This document shows positions 44,534 through 53,527 of a DNA stretch of 64,000 nucleotides, one piece after another (the first letter of the stretch is position 1; each line of letters opens with the position of its first letter). The stretch comes from Sva-07 sp942492715. GTDB lineage: Bacteria > Actinomycetota > Acidimicrobiia > Acidimicrobiales > Ilumatobacteraceae. The DNA lies in contig CALOFW010000002.1 in NCBI GenBank assembly GCA_942492715.1, forward strand, positions 536,595 through 600,594, read 5' to 3'. The notes beneath the pieces were generated by a model. It was not told the origin of the DNA. It saw only the letters and a list, made by a program, of their open reading frames with translations, and made no database searches. The position numbers and the translations under genes are program-made.

Positions 44534-44707
44534 ATGAACACCAACAAGAACCAGAAGGCCATGTACGTTCAACCGTCGTTGCAGCGTCTCGGCAGCATCA
44601 GCTCGCTGACCGCCGGAGGTAGCCTCGGGGACGATGGAGGCGATGGGGATGGCGGCGGGCGATGGAAACGAGGAACAACCCGAATCGGAGCCGTTCGTAG
44701 GCCTTGA
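44534..44707 (+). CDS. Lasso-type RiPP precursor peptide
   Basis: 57 residues. The leader carries the lasso signature Y11-x-x-P14-x-L16-x-x-x-G20 and ends LTAG with Thr26 at the -2 position of a predicted cut after Ala27. The core would start GGSLGDDGG, so Gly1 could be linked to Asp7 (D34), giving a seven-membered ring, or to a later Asp for a larger one. The remaining core is rich in Gly and Asp, then RWKRGTTRIG with one Trp. Such a core is atypical, and the kinase gene overlaps its 3' half in another frame (from 44649), so a sequence error there could have altered the tail. Context strongly supports the precursor call. Confidence 0.7.
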   Translation: MNTNKNQKAMYVQPSLQRLGSISSLTAGGSLGDDGGDGDGGGRWKRGTTRIGAVRRP

Positions 44708-45661
44708 ACCCGAATGGGTGCTGAAGCCCGGTACGGCGGCGTCCTGCTGTCGGTCGGGTTCGCACTGCCGGAACTCGATGCCTGCAGCACTGGTTGCACG
44801 CCCGACCTGATCCTCCACAGCACCGACGATCGTCACCCATCGCCGAGCGCGTGGGATCATCAGTGGCTGAACGATTCCGAACTGGTTCTGTCGGTCGCAC
44901 GGATCGACGGTCGATACCTGCTGGAATTCGACGACGGTCGAACGTTCGCGTTCGATCCGGGTGATCGAACCGTCACCTGCCCGGAACCGGTCGACGCGGC
45001 GGTTCGCCACCAACTGCTCGACCAGGTGCTTCCGCGGGTGCTCGAACACCTCGGGAACCTGATGATCCACGCCAGCGCAGTCCGCACACCGCACGGCGTG
45101 GTGATGTTCGTGGCCGATACCGGTGCCGGGAAGTCCACCCTCGTCGCGAGCTTCGAGGCCGCCGGGATGGAGCTGCTGTCCGACGACTGCATGCAAGTGA
45201 GCCTCGATTCCGACACCACCGTCCGCTGCAGACCGACGTATCGGAGCCTGCGGCTGTGGTCCGACAGTGCCGATGCGATCATGGCGAACGAACGGTACGA
45301 ACCGATGTCACCCGGCAGCGACAAGCGACGCCTCGGCCTCACCCGGACAGCACCTGCCGATCCAATGGTGGTCACCGCCATCTGCGTGCTCGCGAACGAC
45401 GATCACGACCGGCACGAGGTCGCCTTGTCACCGGTGACACCGGCCCGAGCGGTGTCACTCCTGCTCGCTCAGTGCTTCCGTCTCGACCCGACCGACGCCG
45501 CCTCGACGAAGCGCACGTTCGAGCGCTGTGCCGACGTCGTCGAGCGCGTTCCCGTCGTGGAACTCGCCTACCCCCGCGACTATGCGCGGCTGCCCGAGGT
45601 CCGAGACGCCGTCTTGGAACGTGCAGCCACCGGCGACTGGATGTCGGCTAGTCCGGCGTGA
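44649..45661 (+). CDS. HPr-kinase-like protein of the lasso cluster, one frameshift
   Basis: About 337 residues. ATG 44649 opens a frame that reads naturally (EPFVGLEPEWVLKPG) up to ~44735; conserved sequence goes on in the next frame as ARYGGVLLSVGFALPEL. Ignoring the slip, the gene starts at ATG 44714. The core has MIHASAV, P-loop VADTGAGKSTLVASFEAAG, MELLSDDCMQVSL and RPTYRSLRLW, the HprK-related pattern. In paeninodin-type clusters the homolog phosphorylates the C-terminal Ser of the precursor; here the predicted precursor has no C-terminal Ser. The end overlaps the convergent PqqD-like gene by 14 bp. Confidence 0.75.
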
Positions 45662-45926
45662 CGACCAACAGCCCGGTCGCCACCAACTCCTCGACCAGTG
45701 CCACCACGTCGGTTCGGACCTGATCCTCTGGAGCGTCGAACGCAGCGATCACGGCGGTGACGGCACCGTCGACATCGGCGCCGCGTTTGACGGCCTCGAT
45801 CACGCATGCGCCAACGGCGTTCAGCCCGTAGTACTGCTCGCTCGACATGTCGAGCAGCACGACCTCGTCGTGCACCGTGCGCATCGACACCGAGTCCGGT
45901 ATCCGCAACACTTTCGATCCGTCCAT
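45648..45926 (-). CDS. PqqD-like lasso B1 protein (leader-peptide binder)
   Basis: 92 residues from ATG 45926. Compact PqqD fold: VLRIPDSVSMRTVHDEVVLLDMSSEQYYGLNAVGACVIEAVKRGADVDGAV with the typical LDxxxxxYYxLNxxG pattern of stand-alone B1 proteins, then a helical C-terminus VVALVEELVATGLL. It should bind the precursor leader and present it to the B2 protease. Curiously it is encoded on the opposite strand, tail-to-tail with the kinase and 48 bp back-to-back with the methyltransferase. Confidence 0.88.
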   Translation of the reverse strand: MDGSKVLRIPDSVSMRTVHDEVVLLDMSSEQYYGLNAVGACVIEAVKRGADVDGAVTAVIAAFDAPEDQVRTDVVALVEELVATGLLVVTPD

Positions 45927-45974
45927 CTGGTTCGCCTTCCAACTTCGTCCACCCAGTGAAGACACTAGTGGTCT

Positions 45975-47153
45975 GTGCCGCCGCCGTACCGGGGTGTCGA
46001 TCTCTGTACGATCGGCGAGGTGTCGTATCGGGAGCTGTTCGAGCACGGTGGCTACGTGTCCGACGCGGTCAAGATCGATGCGTACCGACGGGCACTGGGC
46101 AACCTGATCCGGCCCGACGACGTGGTGATCGACATGGGGTGTGGAAGTGGTCTGCTCGGCCTGCTCGCCCTGGAAGCGGGCGCCGCCCGATTGATCGCCG
46201 TCGACAGCGGACCGATCCTGGAGCTGGCTCGTGAGACCTTCGAGTGCAACGGGTTCGGCGACCGGGTGGAGTACCACCGCATGCACTCGTCGAAGCTGAC
46301 GCTGGCGACGCCGGCCGACGTGCTCGTGTACGACCAGGTCGGTGGCTTCGCCCACGAGGTCGGCCTCACTCGCAACGTGCGCGATCTCCTCGACCGCGGC
46401 GTGCTGAAGGCCGACGCGAGGATCGTCCCCGGCTCGTTCGACCTCTACGTGGCACCGGTGTCGGCACCTCCGGGCGACGACCCCGTGCGGCCCTGGACCA
46501 CGGGCGAGAGCGGATTCGACTTCGAGCCGTTCCATCGATCGGCGGCGAACTCGCCGTTCCGGTTGACGGCGAAGGCCGACTGGCTGGTCGGGCCCGGCGT
46601 GCACGCGGGGCACCTCGACGCCGGCGACGAGGGCAACATCTCGTTCGAGGTCGTCACGCATGCCGAAACAGCCGGGAACGTGACCGGCATCGTCGGGTAC
46701 ATGCGGGCACATCTCGACCCCGAAGGCGGCGTGTCGCTCACGAACGACCCTGCCGACCCGGGTCGTTTCGACCGCTGGAACGTGTATCACCCGGTCGAGC
46801 CGGCGATCGCTGTCGAGCCGGGCGACGAGATCACGATGAGCTTCACCATCAACCAACGCGGCGACCTCACGACCTGGCGGGTCGAGGGTGGCGGCGAGAC
46901 GCGGGCGGCGTCGCAGTTCCAGGGCGACTTCCTCGATCCGCTGGTGATGTTCGATCCCCCGGGCGACACCGTGCCGCCACTCAGTCGTGACGGACAGTGC
47001 CGACGCGCCGCCCTCGACGCGCTTGGCGAGGGCCTGCCCTTCTCGCAATTGGTCGAGATGCTGGTTCGGGATCACGGCGACCGGTTCCGAACACACGACG
47101 ACGCCCGTCGGTACGCGCGTGACATGGTCGCCCGCTACTGCGAACGAGCCTGA
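45975..47153 (+). CDS. PRMT-like SAM-dependent methyltransferase
   Basis: 392 residues from GTG 45975. It begins with a PRMT-like segment (YRELFEHGGYVSDAVKIDAYRRAL), then motif I VVIDMGCGSGLLGLLALEAGA, VDSGPILELARE and a second half rich in beta strands, as in the barrel domain of protein arginine methyltransferases. The double-E loop is not clear. A ~50-residue C-terminal helical extension (GLPFSQLVEMLVRDHGDRF) recalls PqqD-type winged helices. Placed inside a lasso-like cluster it may methylate the peptide or a partner; the precursor has Arg residues in its core. Substrate unproven. Confidence 0.75.
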   Translation: MPPPYRGVDLCTIGEVSYRELFEHGGYVSDAVKIDAYRRALGNLIRPDDVVIDMGCGSGLLGLLALEAGAARLIAVDSGPILELARETFECNGFGDRVEYHRMHSSKLTLATPADVLVYDQVGGFAHEVGLTRNVRDLLDRGVLKADARIVPGSFDLYVAPVSAPPGDDPVRPWTTGESGFDFEPFHRSAANSPFRLTAKADWLVGPGVHAGHLDAGDEGNISFEVVTHAETAGNVTGIVGYMRAHLDPEGGVSLTNDPADPGRFDRWNVYHPVEPAIAVEPGDEITMSFTINQRGDLTTWRVEGGGETRAASQFQGDFLDPLVMFDPPGDTVPPLSRDGQCRRAALDALGEGLPFSQLVEMLVRDHGDRFRTHDDARRYARDMVARYCERA

Positions 47154-47157
47154 GCGT

Positions 47158-47685
47158 TCAGCCGACCGGGCCCAGCAGCGGGCGGTCGAAGGGTGGATGC
47201 CGCTCGGCGACGTCGGTCGGGTCGGCCACGGGGACGCCGTCGAGTTCCACCCAGGCGTGTGCGAGCGTCCCTGCGCCGAGGCCGACTCCGGCTCCCACCC
47301 GGATCACGGGACGCCGACCGCACAACGACAGGATCAGCCAGATCAGCTGCGATCGTGCGATGCACGTCGTGCCCCGCAGACGAATCACTCGGGCGACGCC
47401 GTTGACGGCGCGCCCGACCCGGCGCGGGTGACACGCGATCCGGGGAAACGGAAGGCGCCCCAGCCGGGCCACGACGGTCAACGTGCGTCGGGTCGACAGA
47501 CGGTTGGCGAGATGCAGGAGGGGCAGCGTCGGGAGAGCGACAGCGGCAACGAGGACCATCCCGGGCGAGATGCGCCGATCAGCAGCATCGACGTCGGCGC
47601 GGGCGACCACGAGGCTCACCGTACAGCGCGCCCTGCCCGGTGACGTCGAAGCGTCCACAGCAGCCGAGCGGTGTCGGTCTGGCAT
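47158..47685 (-). CDS. Transglutaminase-like lasso B2 protease
   Basis: 175 residues from ATG 47685 (ATG 47559 or GTG 47619 possible). The C-terminal domain has the Cys-His-Asp triad pattern of lasso B2 proteins: RGTTCIARSQLIWLIL with the nucleophile, LAHAWVELDG with His, and VADPTD with Asp. N-terminal residues form a hydrophobic segment (MVLVAAVALPTLPLLHLANRL). It would remove the leader peptide. It is convergent with the methyltransferase (4 bp between stops) and divergent from the nucleotidyltransferase. Confidence 0.85.
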   Translation of the reverse strand: MPDRHRSAAVDASTSPGRARCTVSLVVARADVDAADRRISPGMVLVAAVALPTLPLLHLANRLSTRRTLTVVARLGRLPFPRIACHPRRVGRAVNGVARVIRLRGTTCIARSQLIWLILSLCGRRPVIRVGAGVGLGAGTLAHAWVELDGVPVADPTDVAERHPPFDRPLLGPVG

Positions 47686-47723
47686 GATGTGGCAATCGTC
47701 TCGCCGCTCGCCGCCGGATCACC

Positions 47724-48828
47724 ATGAACATCGCCGACGTGACGGCCGGCGTCGCCGCCTACGGACTCCTCGAGGAGGATGCTCGCCTCCCGGCCGCTCC
47801 ACTCGGTGACGACGAGTGGCAGGAGCTCGTTGCCCTCTGTCGTGACGAGCGCTTGGTGTTCCTGCTCGACGCTGCGGTGCAGGGAGGCGCAGTCCCGGCG
47901 ACGGTGGAGCAACGAAACGAACTCGGTGCGCTGTTCGTGCCGTTGATGCAACAGCAACTCCACCTCGAGGCCAAGCTCCGTCTCGTCGTCGAAGTCCTCG
48001 AGCGACACCACCTCGACCATCGGCTTCTCAAAGGACCTGCGCTGGCGAACACCGTCTACGCCGACCCCCAGCAGCGCTACTTCCACGACATCGATCTGCT
48101 GGTCCGAATCGAGCAACTCGCCGACGTCGTACGCGTGCTGACGGCGGAAGCCGGCTATCGGCGGCGGGCGCCCGAGCTGCGACCGGGCTTCGACCGCCGA
48201 TTCGCGAAGTCGGTCACGATGCTCGACAGTCTCGAAGGCGAACTCGACGTCCACCGCACCCTCGTTCGCGGGGTCTGCGGATTCGAGCTCGACCTCGACG
48301 ACGTGTGGGCATCGGCCCGGCAGGTGTCGGTCGCCGGTGTCACGGTGAAGGCGCTGTCGCCGGAACATCAGTTGCTGCACGCCACCTCTGGTGGCGGCTC
48401 TCTCGGACGTGCCGGCCCGGTTGTCGACATTGCGTGACGTTGCCCAGCTCGCTTCGGTCGATGCCGTCGGGGCTGACCGGCTTGCCGCGCTGGCCGCCCG
48501 TCACAGGGTGGTGGTGCCGGTCGCCCGGGGCGTGCTCCTCACCGAGCGGGGCCTGCAGATCTCGCTCGGTGAACTCGGCGCCTGGGCCGCTGGGGTCGAT
48601 GTCGATGCTCACGGGCGGCGACAGCTCGCCGAGTACGGCGCCGACGGACGGTACCGACAGCAGGCGCTCGACATCGCACGGATGCTCTCGTGGGCCGACC
48701 GGATCCGCTACCTCTACGCGCTTGCGCTCCCGTCACGGGAGTTCCTGCGCGGTCAGGGTGTCGGCCGTCTGGCATGGCTGCGCGGGGTCAGGAATCCCGA
48801 TGGTCCCGCGGGGCCGTTCGCGATCTGA
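47724..48828 (+). CDS. Nucleotidyltransferase family protein (NTase 2), one frameshift
   Basis: About 368 residues. The first part from ATG 47724 carries RLLKGPALANTVYADPQQRYFHDIDLLVRI (metal D-x-D) and GELDVHRTL (third acidic position). The frame stops at 48437, but homologous sequence resumes from ~48395 in the next frame (LSDVPARLSTLRDVAQLASVDAVG) to 48828. Related proteins extend or modify phosphorylated lasso peptides (as proposed for pseudomycoidin-type clusters). It is the last gene of the RiPP cluster on this side. Confidence 0.78.
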
Positions 48829-48910
48829 AGCAGGCGGCTACCGGGACGGCCGTGTCATCCTCGGAGTCCGGTCTGCGTGTCATCCGGAGACCCACCACTA
48901 CGATCGCCCT

Positions 48911-50097
48911 GTGCCGGCTCGCGTGCTCTGGGTGATCAAGGGGCTCGGGCCCGGGTGGCGCGGAGCGCCTGCTGTGCGCGGCTGCCCGAGCCCACGACCA
49001 GCAGCACTTCCACATCGAGTGCGCCTTCGTGCTCCCCTACAAGGACCACCTGGCCGAGGAGCTCGAACGGGCCGGAGTGAAGACCCACTGCCTGAGCCGC
49101 AAACACACCGATCGGCGTTGGCCGTTACGCCTGGCCGAGCTGGTGCGTGACGGCGAGTGGGACATCGTGCACGTCCATTCGCCGCTGCCCGGCTCGGTCG
49201 CCCGGCTGGCGACGCGCACGATGCGCAAGGCCGATCGGCCGAAAGCTGGTCAGCACCGAACACAACCGTTGGGCCACCCACCGGGGACCGACCCGGTGGC
49301 TGAACACCTTGACGAGCCGGTGGGACGACGTGTCGTTCGCCGTCACCGACGAGGTCCGCGACTCGATGACGGGCCCGGTCGCGAAACGAGCGGAGACGTT
49401 GCAGCACGGCATCGACGTGGAGGCGACGGCCAAGGCGGTCGCCGATCGTGACGCAGTGCGCGCCGAGTTGGGGATCGGCCTGGACGAGATCGTCGTCGGC
49501 ACGGTGGCGAACTTCCGCCCGCAGAAGGACTACCCGAACTTGTTGCAGGCGGCACGGCTGCTCGCCGACCGTGAGGTGCCGGTTCGAGTCGTGGCGGTCG
49601 GCCAGGGCCCGCAGGAGGCCGAGACCCGGCAGCTCCGTGACGACCTGGGTCTCGGCGACCGGGTGATCCTCACCGGGTTCCGCGACGACGCGGTGCGGGT
49701 GATGGGCGCCTGCGACGTGTTCACGCTGGCGTCGCAGTGGGAGGGCCTGCCGGTCGCCCTGATGGAGGCGCTCGCGCTCGGCCTGCCGGTGGTGGCGACG
49801 AACGTCGGTGGCGTCGCCGAGGAGATGCACGACGGTGTCGATGCGCTGCTGGTCCCGCCGCGAGATCCCGTGGCGCTGGCCGACGGCATCGAACGTGTCG
49901 TGATCGACCCGCTGCTCCGCGAGCGCCTGTCGGCGGCAGCATCCGCGCGTGCCGGCGACTTCGACGTGCGCCGGGCCGTCGACCGGATCGAGGCGGTCTA
50001 CCGCCGACCTGGCCCCCGAGGCGGCGAGCTCAGCCGGCGGAGCCGACACCGGTCGCCGTCCGCGTCGCCCGCTGCCGAAGGGTCTCGACATCCGTGA
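48911..50097 (+). CDS. GT4 glycosyltransferase, frameshifted
   Basis: About 395 residues from GTG 48911 (VPARVLWVIKGLGPG), with slips near 48958 and 49240. The middle piece reads HIECAFVLPYKDHLAEELERAG and DIVHVHSPLPGSVARLA; the last and longest piece reads KLVSTEHNRWATHRG, VGTVANFRPQKDYPNLLQAARLL, DRVILTGFRDDAVRVMGACDVF and SQWEGLPVALMEALALGLPVVATNVGG. A complete GT-B retaining glycosyltransferase if the slips are errors. It opens the glycan-tailoring cassette. Confidence 0.8.
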
Positions 50098-51059
50098 GGC
50101 GACGCCCGACGATCGGCCGGCGATCATCGAGTTGTGCCGGGCCTCGCTGGGCTGGGGAGACGATCCCCGCTTCGAGCAGTTGTTCTCGTGGAAGCACGAT
50201 CAGAACGCGTTCGGCCCGTCGTACATGTGGGTGGCCACCGACGGCGATCGCATCGTGGGCCTGCGGGCGTTCATGCGCTGGGAGTTCGTCCGTGGCGGCG
50301 AGGTGCTGCACGCCGTGCGGGCGGTCGACACGGCGACGCACCCCGACTACCAGGGCAAGGGCCTGTTCACGGCGATGACGATGCACGGCCTCGACGTGAT
50401 CAAGGACGACGGCATCGACTTCGTGTTCAACACCCCCAACGACAAGAGCCGCCCCGGCTATCTGAAGATGGGCTGGCAGGAGGTCGGCAAGCTGCCGGTG
50501 GCGATTCGGGTGGCAGGGCCGGGCGGTGCGATGCGGATGGCGCGGATCACGGGTGGCGTCCTCGCACTGGCCGGTGGAGGTAGGCCTCGGCCAGCCGATG
50601 AGGGACGTGGTGGTGGAACTCGCCGCCGATGCGTCGACGATCGACCGTTCAACGATCGCCACGAACGTGAGCACCAAGTTCTACGAATGGCGGTACGGCG
50701 CCGACTTCCTCGGCTACCGGGCTGTGGGCGGCGACGGTGGACATCTCGTGTGCCGGGTCCGTCGGCGTGGCGATGCCACGGAGTTGGTGATGCTCGACTC
50801 GCCGGGGCTGGACATCTCGGAGCTGACGGAATCGGCATGCGCGGCGCGACCACGGGACCGCCGCGCGCCGCGACAGGGGGGGGTGATGCGTGCGCATGAC
50901 GGTGCGCAGAGGTGCGACCTACCGGCGCCGGGCGGACCGGTCGTCACATGGCGCTCGGTGCGCGGACGCGATGCCCCTGCTAGCGAACTGGCAGGCCATG
51001 TCGGCGAGACTGGGCGACGTGCGGGAGCTCTTCTGGATGGCGCTCACCGGCGACAGTGA
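50072..51059 (+). CDS. GNAT-family acetyltransferase, frameshifted
   Basis: About 330 residues; no standard start codon is certain, as the N-terminus (PKGLDIREATPDDRPAIIELCRASLGW) merges with the end of the glycosyltransferase. GNAT pieces: GDRIVGLRAFMRWEF, RAVDTATHPDYQGKGLFTAMTMHGLDVIKDDG with the acetyl-CoA loop, FVFNTPNDKSRPGYLKMGWQEVGKLPVAIRV. After ~50580 the sequence goes on in other frames (STKFYEWRYGADFLGYRAVGGDG, LANWQAMSARLGDVRELFWMAL). Similar genes lie in EPS loci beside glycosyltransferases and probably acylate an amino sugar. Confidence 0.65.
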
Positions 51060-51078
51060 TTGCGCCGCCACACGCGAG

Positions 51079-52180
51079 GTGCGAGAAGCTCCTCGACCGC
51101 TGGTCATTCATGTCATCAACGAGAACCAGCGGCGTGGTGCCGAGAATGTGGCCGGCTACCTGAACAGGGCGCTAATGGATCGTGGGTTCAAATCCCAGAT
51201 TGTGGCGCTTCGCGAATCGAGGAGACGATCATCGTGATGACGCTCTCCATTCGGCATTGGTTCGGGGCCACCATCATTCGGTGCTTCGGCAGGCTGTGGG
51301 ACTGAGACGACTGATTCGTGACCGAGACGCTGCGGTGGTGCTCGCTCACGGATTTCGACCAGCACTTGTAGCTTCTCTTGCCCGACGCGGGCTGGGCGCT
51401 CGTCGTCCCCGCCTCGTCTGGCAGCGAATCCTGCGACTTCCGAGAGATCCAGATGATCCCCGCTACGCACTGCACCGGCACATAGCGAAGCGTTGCGACG
51501 CGGTGATCGCCATCACGGAGTACCTGGTCTGGGAGACGAGGCAACTGGGGTTTGATGGCCTGATTGAACTGATTCCGAACCATCGCCCTCGGCCAAATCC
51601 CGACGAACACTTCGGGCAGCCTGAGGGCGTGGACATGCCCTACGTCCTCTTTGCCGGAAAGCTGGTTGAACAGAAGCGACCGGACCGGTTCCTCGATGTC
51701 GCTGAGCAGCTTATTGACGCCGGAAGCGTGTGCGGCTTCGTGGTCTGTGGTGCTGGCCCGCTCGAGGGGTCACTCAAGGATCGGGTTTCCAGGTCTCCCT
51801 CGCTGGCGGGGGCGGTTCTGTTCACCGGGCACACCACCGATGTCCCGAGGTACCTGCAATTCGCCACCTGCCACGCCCTTACAAGTGAGAACGAGAGCAG
51901 TCCGGGCATCACCGTCGAAGCGATGATGTCGGGATGTCCAGTGGTGGCGTTCGAAGTAGATGGAGTTCGAGAGATTCTGGGCGCTCACGGCGGGGTGGTG
52001 GTGCCGCAGGGCGACCTGTCCAGGTATGCCCGGGAGCTCGAGCGCCAGCTTGCCTCGCCGGCCACGCCAAGCGATCGTGAGCGCATCTCCTCGGAGGCTT
52101 CCAGGTTTGCGACCGAGGGTGTCGTCGACCGCTACCTGGGCGTCATGGGCCTCTCGACCGGTACCGAGCGATGGGCGTAG
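51079..52180 (+). CDS. GT4 glycosyltransferase, one frameshift
   Basis: About 367 residues. GTG 51079 starts VREAPRPLVIHVINENQRRGAENVAGYLN, and a slip near 51235 moves to the frame ending 52180. Later blocks: RCDAVIAITEYLVWETRQLG, DMPYVLFAGKLVEQKRPDRFLDV, AVLFTGHTTDVPRYLQFATCHALTSENESSPGITVEAMMSGCPVVAFEVDGVREI. The E-x7-E-like SPGITVEAM motif fits GT4. GC is visibly lower from here on. It overlaps the next gene by 10 bp. Confidence 0.8.
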
Positions 52181-53345
52181 TCCGGACATCTCCGACTGTT
52201 CGGAGACGACGCTTGGCCCTCGTAATCCCGAACTTCGGTGTCGGGGGCTTGGAGCGTGGAACAGTGAGCCTGGCCCGTGCTGCGAGTACCCAGGGGATTG
52301 ACGTCGTCGTCATCACGTTGACGAAGCCTCGGTTGGAGCGATCCCGAACACTTCTCGACGAGCTGGAAGCTCTCGGGGTTGCCGTTATGGACGTCGACCT
52401 TCCGTCGGCATCCACATTTCGTCATCCCGCCCGTCTGGCTCGGGCCGTGTTGCGCTTCCGAGCAGCGTTCAAGGCGCAACGGGTGACACACGTGTCCTCG
52501 GCGATCCTCGACGCTGATCTGCCGGCTCGCCGGCTGCGGCGGCTTCTTGGGTTGCCGCACACCTGCCACCTTGTGAACACGACGTACACCGAGTCGCTCG
52601 GATTGCCACGAGATCCCGGAAAGTCACGTTCGCGTACGCCCGAGTCCTGGAGAGTGTGACCTCCTCCTTGACGCGGCGATACATCGCATTGACGGAGGCC
52701 GTGGCAGACTATGCCCGCAACGATCTTGGTATCCCTGGGCGGAAGCTCGTCGTGATCGGTCGAGGCGTGAACACCGAGGTCTTTCGACCGTCTGCGGATC
52801 GGAGACCCCACCCGCCGCGTGATTTCGTCTCGATCGGCCGTCTGGTGCCGCAGAAGGATCATGCGTGCACCATTCGTGGTGTTCAGAAATCAGTGCTAAT
52901 GGCGTGCGCTGGTGGATCTTTGGCGAGGGACCGATGCAGAGTGAACTCCAGGTGCTTGCGCGTGAGGCAGATGGGGGTGCGATTCGGCTCTGTGCTCCTA
53001 CCGGGGACGTACCGGCCGTATTGAGGAATGCGGACGTCTACGTTTCCTCAGCGGCTTGGGAGGGGCAGAGCAACGCTCTCCTAGAAGCGATGGCTTCGGG
53101 ATGTCTCCTCGTGCTGTCGGATTTGCTTGTTTCCGCTGCGAGGTCGCTGGTGACTGTGCATTTGCTTGCGCCAGGCGATTCCGGACAGCTGGCAACGTGT
53201 GTGTCGAAGATGCTGAACGAGGGACGAGGTTTTGCTCCAAGCGCTGACGGGAGGGAGCAAGGCATCGTGCGTGGAACGGTTTTTCGAGCCGAAGCTCGCG
53301 ATGGCCGCAGTGAACGTGATGGTCGATGGCGAGGTGCCATCGTGA
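52171..53345 (+). CDS. GT4 glycosyltransferase, several frameshifts
   Basis: About 390 residues from ATG 52171, with slips near 52615, 52865 and 53100-53260. Pieces: RRRLALVIPNFGVGGLERGTVSLAR (typical GT4 N-terminus), RYIALTEAVADYARNDLG, KLVVIGRGVNTEVFRPSADRR, DFVSIGRLVPQKDH, WWIFGEGPMQSELQVLA, VPAVLRNADVYVSSAAWEGQSNALLEAMASGCLLVLSDL, and the end RFFEPKLAMAAVNVMVDGEV with TGA at 53343. Its role should be extension of the EPS repeat unit. Confidence 0.75.
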
Positions 53346-53527
53346 GCGAAGTGATGGTTGACGCAGTCGTCGCGGCGCTCGATCGCTTGTCGGACGGCCT
53401 GGCTGCGCTGCAGCTGCGATTGCCACCACAGTCGGCGGAATCCCTGAGGGGCGGCATACGAGCAGAGCCGCCAGAGCCACTCGGGATGCGGACCTCCCGG
53501 CACATGAAGGTCGGCTGTTCGTCTCAG

